A stretch of 7,343 bases of DNA from JAYWIG01 sp043789035 (lineage in GTDB: Bacteria > Pseudomonadota > Gammaproteobacteria > Burkholderiales > Burkholderiaceae_E), in the NCBI GenBank assembly GCA_043789035.1, contig JAYWIG010000308.1, forward strand, positions 1 through 7,343, given 5' to 3'. The translations under genes were made by a program, and so were the position numbers. How positions within the stretch are numbered: position 1 is the first letter of the stretch; each line of letters begins with the position of its first letter. Positions 1 to 5,312 of the stretch are shown piece by piece. Under the pieces are notes generated by a model. That model saw only the letters and a list, made by a program, of their open reading frames with translations, made no database searches and was not told where the DNA came from.

Positions 1-2354
1 TCAATCGATTTACCCTTCACCAGTGCTTCAATCGCAGCATGTTCAGGAGGCTGCGTCATTGAGGACTCTGCCATTGCCATCAACATATCAATTCGATGAG
101 CAGGCTCTAATGGCTTGCCAGCCACATGTAGTCCGTGCGGTACTAAGGCATGCTCAACCTCCAACACAGACGTGGTGAGTGCGAAGATGGCCTGTTCTGG
201 ATTAGACCAATCAGCTTTACCTGTTATTAGCTCAAGCTCTAAGGCCTGCGCACGAATCAGTTCAATCAACTCTTGGCGGCTATTCGCATTTTCTGGCATG
301 CCCGTACGCCAGCGATCAATCGAAGCTTTTAGATCGAGTAAGCCTTTATAAAGGCCCGCCTGAGTCAAAGGCGGTGTAAGGTAGCTTACCAGCGTTGCAC
401 CGGAGCGCCTCTTGGCAAGCGCACCTTCTGATGGATTATTCGCTGCGTAAAGGTAGATATTCGGCAGGTCATTAATCATGCGATCAGGCCAGCAAGCACC
501 AGACATTCCCGACTGCTTACCAGGCATAAATTCAAGCGCACCATGCGTACCAAAATGCAGCACAGCAGTGGCGTTAAAGTCTTCTCTCAAATAGCGATAG
601 AAAGCGGAAAACGCGTGGGTAGGCGCAAAGCCTTTTTCGAACAGCAATCGCATTGGATCACCCTCGTAGCCGAAAGCTGGCTGCACTGAAACTAACACGT
701 TTCCAAACTGCTTGCCGAGTACGAAAATCGAGGTACCGTTGGATAGTTGCTTGCCTGGTGCCGGCCCCCATTGCGCTTCAATTTCTTTTAACCAAGGCTC
801 ACGCTTGACATGATCGTCGGTTGGAATTTGAAGATGCACGTTGGAGTCAGCGCCAAACATTGAAGCGTTACCGTAGAGAATGCTGTCGCGCATCGCATCA
901 ACATCGACGGGTAAGTCGACGGTATAGCCCTGCGATTTCATTGCCTTTAAAGTCTCAAAGAGCGACTCGAACACTGCTAAGAATGCTGCCGTACCGACGT
1001 TACCTGCATTGGGCGGAAAGTTAAACAGCACGATTGCAACTTTCCGATCTGCATGTTCGCTTCTACGCAAAGCCACTAGCTTAGAAACCCTAGCGGCCAA
1101 CATTTGAGCGCGCTCCGGACAAGAATGCATGTCTTGTGCAGTATCGGTCTTGGTGAAAGTACAAGCAAAATGACAACCGGTGCAGGTGACACCATCGGCA
1201 CCGGGGCGACCGCCAAACACTGTGGGACTAACCGCGCCATCTAGCTCAGGAATAGCCACCATAATGGTACTTTCCACAGGCAGCAAACCACGTTCGGAGC
1301 TGCCCCACTGATCTAGGGTTTGAAATTCAACTGGGTGTGCTGCTATGTACGGCACATTGAGTTTCGCCAAAACTTCTTCGGCCGCCTTTGCATCGTTGTA
1401 GGCTGGGCCACCGACTAGGGAAAAACCCGTAAGCGACACAACGGCATCTACGGTAGTGAGACCGTCTTTGATAAAGTACTTTTCGATCGCTGGCCGTGAA
1501 TCCAAGCCAGCAGCAAACACCGGCACTACTTGTAAGCCCTTAGCCTCCATTGCTGCGACAACGCCATCATAGTGCCCTGCATTGCCCGACAACAAATAAG
1601 AACGCAGTAATAAAATACCGACTTTGCCCTGCCCTTTATTGGACGAGGGCAAGTCATCAATGTTTTCAGATAACCGCCCCAACATTCTAGGGTGATACAA
1701 ACCTAACTCGGGGTACTCAACAGGAGCTCCCACTTTAGTTAGGCCACGCAAAACTTTACGAGGGCCATCGGCATAGCGATCAATTAAGAAGCTCACCATG
1801 TTCACCATGTTGTCTTCGGAACCACCTAACCAATATTGCAACGACAGGAAATAAGCGCGCACATCTTGTGCAGTACCAGGAATAAACTTCAACATCTGCG
1901 GCAACCTGCGCAACATTTTCATTTGTTGTGCGCCGCCCGTCGCGGCCTTATCTTTTTTATCGCCTCGAAGTTTTTTGAGCATTGCCATCGGCCCAGACGC
2001 CGGCTTACTCATGTCAAACTTGCCCATTTTCGTGAGCTTAGTAACCTCGGTTGCCGACATAGCGCACACCAGCGCGTCGCAGTTATCGCGCTTAGCCTCT
2101 AAAGCAGGCAAAAGTGGCAAGAAGTGATCTTCAAGAAACAGCATTGTTGCCACAACAATATCGCCGTGTTCGATATCACTAATACATCGCTCTAGCGCCT
2201 TAGGTTGCGAACTCCACTCAGACGCAGAATGCATCGACAGGGACAAACCGGGATACTGCCTAGCTAACTTCGTGCGGGCTCTAGAGGTTGCAGAGGCTAA
2301 ATGCGTGTCCATCGTTACGATGACAACACGAATATCTTGAGTGGATGTGTGCAT
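1..2354 (-). CDS. bchH: Magnesium chelatase subunit H (BchH), 5' two-thirds, truncated by the window edge
   Basis: This is the large porphyrin-binding subunit of magnesium chelatase. With BchI and BchD it inserts Mg2+ into protoporphyrin IX using ATP, the first committed step of bacteriochlorophyll synthesis, in the cytoplasm. I translated 784 uninterrupted codons; family members are usually about 1,200-1,290 aa, so the C-terminal third lies beyond base 1. Family landmarks include IRVVIVTMDTHLASA near residue 8, LFNFPPNAGN (443-452), FGYEGDPMRLLFEKGFAPTHAF (split here as 561-570 and 571-582), and the signature LHFGTHGALEFMPGKQ (599-614). These match BchH/ChlH better than cobaltochelatase CobN. 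Cys391, Cys394, Cys398 and Cys412 form a cluster before CPER. The ATG at 2354 is the only start candidate after an in-frame TAA 9 nt upstream, and it has no Shine-Dalgarno sequence. Transcription is probably light- or oxygen-controlled through the palindrome at 2384-2401. Other bch genes may follow to the left but are not visible. Confidence 0.95.
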   Translation of the reverse strand, partial: MHTSTQDIRVVIVTMDTHLASATSRARTKLARQYPGLSLSMHSASEWSSQPKALERCISDIEHGDIVVATMLFLEDHFLPLLPALEAKRDNCDALVCAMSATEVTKLTKMGKFDMSKPASGPMAMLKKLRGDKKDKAATGGAQQMKMLRRLPQMLKFIPGTAQDVRAYFLSLQYWLGGSEDNMVNMVSFLIDRYADGPRKVLRGLTKVGAPVEYPELGLYHPRMLGRLSENIDDLPSSNKGQGKVGILLLRSYLLSGNAGHYDGVVAAMEAKGLQVVPVFAAGLDSRPAIEKYFIKDGLTTVDAVVSLTGFSLVGGPAYNDAKAAEEVLAKLNVPYIAAHPVEFQTLDQWGSSERGLLPVESTIMVAIPELDGAVSPTVFGGRPGADGVTCTGCHFACTFTKTDTAQDMHSCPERAQMLAARVSKLVALRRSEHADRKVAIVLFNFPPNAGNVGTAAFLAVFESLFETLKAMKSQGYTVDLPVDVDAMRDSILYGNASMFGADSNVHLQIPTDDHVKREPWLKEIEAQWGPAPGKQLSNGTSIFVLGKQFGNVLVSVQPAFGYEGDPMRLLFEKGFAPTHAFSAFYRYLREDFNATAVLHFGTHGALEFMPGKQSGMSGACWPDRMINDLPNIYLYAANNPSEGALAKRRSGATLVSYLTPPLTQAGLYKGLLDLKASIDRWRTGMPENANSRQELIELIRAQALELELITGKADWSNPEQAIFALTTSVLEVEHALVPHGLHVAGKPLEPAHRIDMLMAMAESSMTQPPEHAAIEALVKGKSI

Positions 2355-2360
2355 GTACGT

Positions 2361-2389
2361 AATTTACAACTTACATGACTTTATGTCAA
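2361..2389 (-). promoter_or_regulatory. Putative sigma-70 promoter of bchH
   Basis: On the minus strand, TTGACA (2384-2389) is a perfect -35 element. After exactly 17 bp comes TAAATT (2361-2366), which matches the -10 consensus at four of six positions. The -35 is the right-hand arm of the palindrome at 2384-2401, so a protein bound there would compete with RNA polymerase. The predicted transcription start falls near 2354-2355, right at the bchH start codon. The match is by eye and has not been tested. Confidence 0.6.
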
Positions 2390-2401
2390 TTTAAATTGAC
2401 A
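2384..2401. promoter_or_regulatory. PpsR/CrtJ-type operator, perfect 18-bp palindrome
   Basis: TGTCAATTTAAATTGACA is a perfect inverted repeat and fits TGT-N12-ACA, the known recognition pattern of PpsR/CrtJ. These redox- or light-responsive repressors control bch, crt and puc genes in purple bacteria. The site lies 30 bp upstream of bchH and covers its -35 box, a repressing position. Being symmetrical and in a divergent intergenic region, it could also affect the DUF3237 gene starting at 2490. I see no second TGT-N12-ACA in this intergenic region, although CrtJ often uses paired sites. Confidence 0.7.
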
Positions 2402-2489
2402 CAATTCCGAGAGCTCTGCTCTGGTATCGCCCAATGCAAAGCTTGGTTTACCATCACCTCTCTGTTTTCATGAAAAAAGTAAACCCAAA

Positions 2490-2966
2490 ATGTCACTTGC
2501 CGCCCCTCATCTAACCCATGTTGCCGATCTAAAGGTGATTGTGGGTAAGCCGATTGAAGCTGGTAAGGTTGTCGGCCTAAATAGTCGAGGAATACGCAGA
2601 ATCATCCCAATCGCAGGAGGAACAATCACCGGCCCACTTCTTAACGGCAAGATTCTTGCCGCTGGTGCCGATTTCCAAATTATCGTATCCGAAACTAGCG
2701 CTGACTTAGACGCACGCTACATGATTGAACTAGATTCCGGTGAGCACATATTTGTACAAAACCATGCTTTGCGAAGAGGTAGCGCAGAAAACATAGCCAA
2801 GCTTGTTCGGGGTGAACCAGCGGACCCTGCTGAAATTTACTTTCGCTGCGTACCAACCTTTGAAGTCTCCAGCCTCTCATTGCAATGGATGACAGAAAGC
2901 ATTTTTCTGGGAACTGGCGCTAGGTTCCCGGGCCATGTGTTCATCAGCATTTATAAAGTCGAATAA
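2490..2966 (+). CDS. DUF3237 (UPF0311) family protein of unknown function
   Basis: A 158-aa protein, about the usual length for the DUF3237 family, whose biochemical role is not established. Family features are visible: RRIIPIAGGTITGP (36-49), the loop GAD (59-61), LDARY (73-77), a central edge strand ending IFVQN (87-91), YFR...PTFE (117-125), W133, and the C-terminal SIFLGTG (137-143) followed by a strand ending YKV. There is no signal peptide or membrane segment, so it is probably a cytoplasmic beta-barrel-like protein. The start at 2490 fits the family N-terminus, though only an A-rich stretch with no clear Shine-Dalgarno precedes it. It is divergent from bchH with 135 bp between, and its stop is 9 bp from the end of the convergent lipoprotein gene. 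A function in pigment metabolism is possible only from position; nothing in the protein indicates it. Confidence 0.85.
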   Translation: MSLAAPHLTHVADLKVIVGKPIEAGKVVGLNSRGIRRIIPIAGGTITGPLLNGKILAAGADFQIIVSETSADLDARYMIELDSGEHIFVQNHALRRGSAENIAKLVRGEPADPAEIYFRCVPTFEVSSLSLQWMTESIFLGTGARFPGHVFISIYKVE

Positions 2967-2975
2967 CGCTGCAGC

Positions 2976-3230
2976 TTAACGATACCAACCGCCGTAGCGA
3001 GGCTGGTGGTAATAACCGCCACGGCCATAGTAATAAACCGGCGGCGCAACATAAACCGGCGCTGGGGCAACATACACAGGCGCAGGGGCCGCAACGACGA
3101 TTCGTGGCCCCACGACGTGAGGCCCATAAGGCCCAGGCACAACGGCACAACCACCCAATAATGCCGACGCTACCACCGCAACAGCAGCAATTGCTTTAAC
3201 AGGCATACCGAACCGGTTTTCGAATCTCAT
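2976..3230 (-). CDS. Small Pro/Val/Tyr-rich lipoprotein
   Basis: An 84-aa predicted lipoprotein. The N-terminus has basic residues followed by a hydrophobic stretch (11-25) and a lipobox LGGC with Cys28 as the lipidated residue. Ala29 and Val30 follow, with no Asp at +2, so outer-membrane sorting is expected. The mature part is low complexity: APAPVYV occurs twice in tandem (about residues 48-61), then a Tyr/Gly-rich tail (PVYYYGRGGYYHQPRYGGWYR, 64-84). Proteins of this look are common in Burkholderiales and other proteobacteria, and their function is unknown. The start at 3230 is chosen because AAAGGA (3238-3243) lies 7 nt upstream; the internal Met9 has no ribosome binding site. Two other long reading frames over this region are shadows produced by the repetitive composition. 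Confidence 0.8.
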   Translation of the reverse strand: MRFENRFGMPVKAIAAVAVVASALLGGCAVVPGPYGPHVVGPRIVVAAPAPVYVAPAPVYVAPPVYYYGRGGYYHQPRYGGWYR

Positions 3231-3237
3231 GGCACTT

Positions 3238-3243
3238 TCCTTT
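3238..3243 (-). promoter_or_regulatory. Ribosome binding site of the lipoprotein gene
   Basis: AAAGGA on the minus strand is 7 nt before the ATG at 3230. It supports the 84-aa start over the internal Met9. An A-run precedes it. I see no convincing -35/-10 pair in 3244-3335, so the promoter is unassigned. Confidence 0.6.
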
Positions 3244-3335
3244 TTTTAGGGTTGTGCTCATTTAACGCGATAAGTTAACTAACAGGCGACATGAAATTGT
3301 CACCGCGAAGCCACGGTTGTATTCGAATGTAACAA

Positions 3336-3363
3336 GGCCACAAGAAGAAAACCTCTTGTGGCC
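3336..3363 (-). terminator. Hairpin after the transporter operon, probable terminator
   Basis: GGCCACAAGA (3336-3345) and TCTTGTGGCC (3354-3363) form a perfect 10-bp stem with an 8-nt loop. The hairpin lies 33 bp past the stop of the 47-aa gene in its direction of transcription. On the minus strand it is followed by TTGTTACATT, only a weak T-tract, so it may be an inefficient intrinsic terminator or an mRNA 3' end stabiliser. Confidence 0.6.
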
Positions 3364-3396
3364 CTAATTCAATGTCGAAGTACGACTTTGAAACCG

Positions 3397-3540
3397 CTAC
3401 TTCTTTGGTTCCGGAGCTTGATGCGTGGCAGAGCCCGTATCATGCTTCTCGCCGCCTAGATCGATGTCTGCGCCACCTCTATTGAGGAGCCATAGCCCAA
3501 GGCCAGCAAAAATCGCGAATCCAATAATGTACTTAATCAT
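3397..3540 (-). CDS. 47-aa single-span membrane protein coupled to the MHS transporter
   Basis: A short ORF immediately downstream of the transporter gene: ATG at 3540, TAG at 3397-3399. Residues 2-19 are hydrophobic (IKYIIGFAIFAGLGLWLL) and make one membrane span. A polar tail follows with acidic and basic residues (RGGADIDLGGEKHD) and a Pro/Lys-rich end. The start lies 5 nt after the transporter's TAA. Its Shine-Dalgarno, AAGGA, is inside the last two transporter codons, 9 nt before the ATG, so translation is probably coupled. The inferred role is an accessory or small subunit of the transporter. Very small membrane partners of MFS transporters are known in other bacteria, but I cannot show homology. 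Alternatives are an unrelated small membrane protein or a non-functional ORF; the good ribosome site and hydrophobic N-terminus argue against the latter. Confidence 0.7.
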   Translation of the reverse strand: MIKYIIGFAIFAGLGLWLLNRGGADIDLGGEKHDTGSATHQAPEPKK

Positions 3541-3545
3541 CGCGT

Positions 3546-5228
3546 TTAATCCTTAGCGTAAATATCAACGTCTTTGGTTTCGCGAACGAAAATCATACCG
3601 ATTACAAATGTGCCGAGCGCCACAACGATTGGGTACCACAAACCATAGTACACATCACCAGTTGCAGCAATCATCGCAAACGCAGTAGTAGGCAACAAGC
3701 CACCAAACCAACCGTTACCGATATGGTATGGCAAGCTCATCGACGTATAGCGAATACGGGTTGGGAACATTTCAACCAGCATCGCTGCGATTGGCCCGTA
3801 AACCATGGTCACGAAAATCACAAGGATGAAAAGCAGCAAAGTAACCATGACCTTGTCGATCTTGGACTCGTCAGCCTTAGCAGTCAAACCAGCAGCTTTA
3901 GCCGCTTCGCCAACTTCCTTCTTAAACGCTGCGATTGCTTTAGCACTATCAGGATCAAACGCGTCGCCTTTAGCATTCAACTTTGCAGTTGGTGCAGTTA
4001 TCACCTTGTCGCCAATAGTAATGGTTGCTGGCGTACCTGCTGCAACGTTTGTATTCACATACGGAATAAAAGATTGTGCGAGGGTACGTTTAGCAATATC
4101 GCACGGTGTAACAAAGTGAATTTCGCGCGCAATTGGGCTACCTTGGAAGGAGCATGAAACACCGTCCGCAGCAACCGCCACTTTTGAAGATTTCTGAGCG
4201 GCTTCCAAACTCGGGTTAGCGTAATGCATCAACGCTGGGAAAATCGTGAAATACGATGCCGCAGCAATTAAACAACCTGCCATGATGATTGGTTTGCGGC
4301 CGATCTTGTCAGACAACCAACCAAAGAAAATGAAGAACGGTGTTCCCAAAACCAAAGCGGTTGCGATCAAGATGTTCGCAGTCTTAGGGTCCATCTTCAC
4401 AATACTCGTCAAGAAGAACAAAGCGTAAAACTGACCTGTGTACCAAACCACCGCTTGACCCGCAGTTAAACCTAACAATGCGATGATTACGATCTTCAAG
4501 TTTTTCCACTGACCGAATGATTCTGTCAAAGGCGCTTTTGAAGTTTTACCTTCAGCTTTCATCTTTTGGAAGGCGGGTGATTCATTCATCGACAAACGAA
4601 TATATACCGATACGCCTAACAAGATGGCAGACATCAAGAAAGGAATTCTCCAGCCCCATACTTCAAAGTCTGCTCCAGTGAACTCACGGCACAGCAAGAT
4701 GACGATCAGTGACAAGAACAAACCAAGAGTTGCAGTGGTTTGAATCCAAGCCGTGTACAAGCCTCGCTTGCCCTGTGGCGAATGCTCTGCCACATAGGTT
4801 GCCGCGCCGCCGTACTCACCACCTAATGCCAAGCCTTGAAGCATGCGCAGCGCAACCAAAATAATTGGAGCTGCCACACCGATTGAAGCATAGTTAGGAA
4901 GTAAACCAACGATAAACGTAGACACACCCATGATCAAAATAGTGACCAAGAAGGTGTATTTACGGCCAATCATGTCGCCCAAGCGACCAAACACGATGGC
5001 GCCAAAAGGACGGACCAAGAAACCTGCGGCAAAAGCCAACAAAGCAAAAATATAGGCAGAGGTTGGATCAAGGCCAGCGAAGAATTGCTTGGCAATAACG
5101 GCAGCTAAAGAGCCGTACAAATAAAAGTCATACCATTCGAAAACGGTGCCTAAAGAGGATGCGAAGATGACCTTCTTTTCCTCAGGTGTCATTGGACGGT
5201 CTGCGACCGCCGCTGGTGTTGATGCCAT
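3546..5228 (-). CDS. MHS-family (metabolite:H+ symporter) major facilitator transporter
   Basis: A 560-aa inner-membrane transporter of the MFS, metabolite:H+ symporter subgroup (ProP, KgtP, ShiA, CitA relatives), which import organic acids or zwitterions with protons. Family marks: FEWYDFYLYG (30-39) in TM1, the motif GRLGDMIGRK (81-90) in loop 2-3, LQGLALGGEYGGAATYVAEHSP (130-151), the second-half copy GWLSDKIGRK (303-312), and GPIAAMLVEMFPTRIRYTSMSLPY (478-501). Twelve spans are visible, near 25-47, 56-80, 93-113, 118-140, 160-180, 193-211, 245-275, 284-305, 313-335, 459-485, 503-522 and 528-548. Usual length is 420-450 aa. The excess is an insert of about 120 residues (338-459) between TM9 and TM10, predicted periplasmic, with Cys359 and Cys376. 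The start has AAGGAG 9 nt upstream. It follows the kinase gene by 69 bp and the tandem repeats at 5275-5312. The substrate is not readable; dicarboxylates or aromatic acids are guesses from the family. Confidence 0.93.
   Translation of the reverse strand: MASTPAAVADRPMTPEEKKVIFASSLGTVFEWYDFYLYGSLAAVIAKQFFAGLDPTSAYIFALLAFAAGFLVRPFGAIVFGRLGDMIGRKYTFLVTILIMGVSTFIVGLLPNYASIGVAAPIILVALRMLQGLALGGEYGGAATYVAEHSPQGKRGLYTAWIQTTATLGLFLSLIVILLCREFTGADFEVWGWRIPFLMSAILLGVSVYIRLSMNESPAFQKMKAEGKTSKAPLTESFGQWKNLKIVIIALLGLTAGQAVVWYTGQFYALFFLTSIVKMDPKTANILIATALVLGTPFFIFFGWLSDKIGRKPIIMAGCLIAAASYFTIFPALMHYANPSLEAAQKSSKVAVAADGVSCSFQGSPIAREIHFVTPCDIAKRTLAQSFIPYVNTNVAAGTPATITIGDKVITAPTAKLNAKGDAFDPDSAKAIAAFKKEVGEAAKAAGLTAKADESKIDKVMVTLLLFILVIFVTMVYGPIAAMLVEMFPTRIRYTSMSLPYHIGNGWFGGLLPTTAFAMIAATGDVYYGLWYPIVVALGTFVIGMIFVRETKDVDIYAKD
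3550..3554 (-). promoter_or_regulatory. Ribosome binding site of the 47-aa gene, inside the transporter's last codons
   Basis: AAGGA on the minus strand overlaps the Lys-Asp codons just before the transporter TAA. It sits 9 nt before the ATG at 3540. This arrangement favours reinitiation or coupling and is the main support that the short ORF is translated. Confidence 0.65.
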
Positions 5229-5237
5229 TGCTGGTGT

Positions 5238-5243
5238 CTCCTT
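5238..5243 (-). promoter_or_regulatory. Strong ribosome binding site of the MHS transporter
   Basis: AAGGAG on the minus strand, 9 nt before the ATG at 5228. It fixes this start over the later Met13 (MTPEEKK). Confidence 0.8.
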
Positions 5244-5274
5244 GTAATAAGAGAAAACAGCTTAGGGGGTAACG

Positions 5275-5312
5275 CTTACGAAGGTCTTACCCCAAACTTA
5301 ACGAAAGCTTAC
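5275..5312 (-). promoter_or_regulatory. Four 11-bp-spaced direct repeats, probable response-regulator operator
   Basis: CTTA(C/A) occurs at 5275, 5286, 5297 and 5308 on the plus strand (GTAAG or TTAAG on the transcribed strand), each exactly 11 bp from the next. Tandem half-sites with this period are the standard layout for OmpR/PhoB-family dimers, and CTTAAG-N5-CTTAAG is the established PmrA/QseB box. The array spans the end of the sensor kinase gene (stop at 5298-5300) and the gap before the transporter, and the cognate regulator is encoded just upstream. It is therefore a likely activator site for the transporter operon. I see no convincing -10 downstream, so the exact promoter is unassigned. 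The operator role is inference. Confidence 0.55.

Noticed and set aside
115..2102. Plus-strand ORFs at 115-351, 821-1024 and 1836-2102
   Set aside because: All lie antisense within the continuous 784-codon bchH frame and show no homology or initiation signals.
1..2354. CobN-type cobaltochelatase as an alternative identity for the left gene
   Set aside because: The CPER...ALRR...LFNFPPNAGN and FGTHGALEFMPGKQ segments match BchH/ChlH, and the PpsR/CrtJ-type operator supports bacteriochlorophyll synthesis.
2352..2376. CATGTA...TACATG inverted repeat considered as a second PpsR/CrtJ site
   Set aside because: The TGT and ACA elements here are not separated by 12 bp, so it does not fit the consensus.
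2465..2476. 12-bp palindrome TTTTCATGAAAA just before the DUF3237 gene
   Set aside because: It is AT-rich and short, with no partner site or known motif match, so it could easily occur by chance.
2968..2975. GCTGCAGC palindrome between the convergent DUF3237 and lipoprotein stops as a shared terminator
   Set aside because: It is an 8-bp self-complementary site without loop room or a T-tract; not a credible terminator.
2944..3154. Two Cys/Leu- or Pro-rich minus-strand ORFs overlapping the lipoprotein gene
   Set aside because: They are alternate frames of the repetitive lipoprotein region; only the 84-aa frame has a signal peptide, lipobox and Shine-Dalgarno.
3723..4157. Plus-strand ORF of 144 aa, and another of 104 aa at 3805-4119, opposite the transporter
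   Set aside because: Both are antisense to a well-supported MHS gene, have no family resemblance or ribosome site, and arise from its codon pattern.
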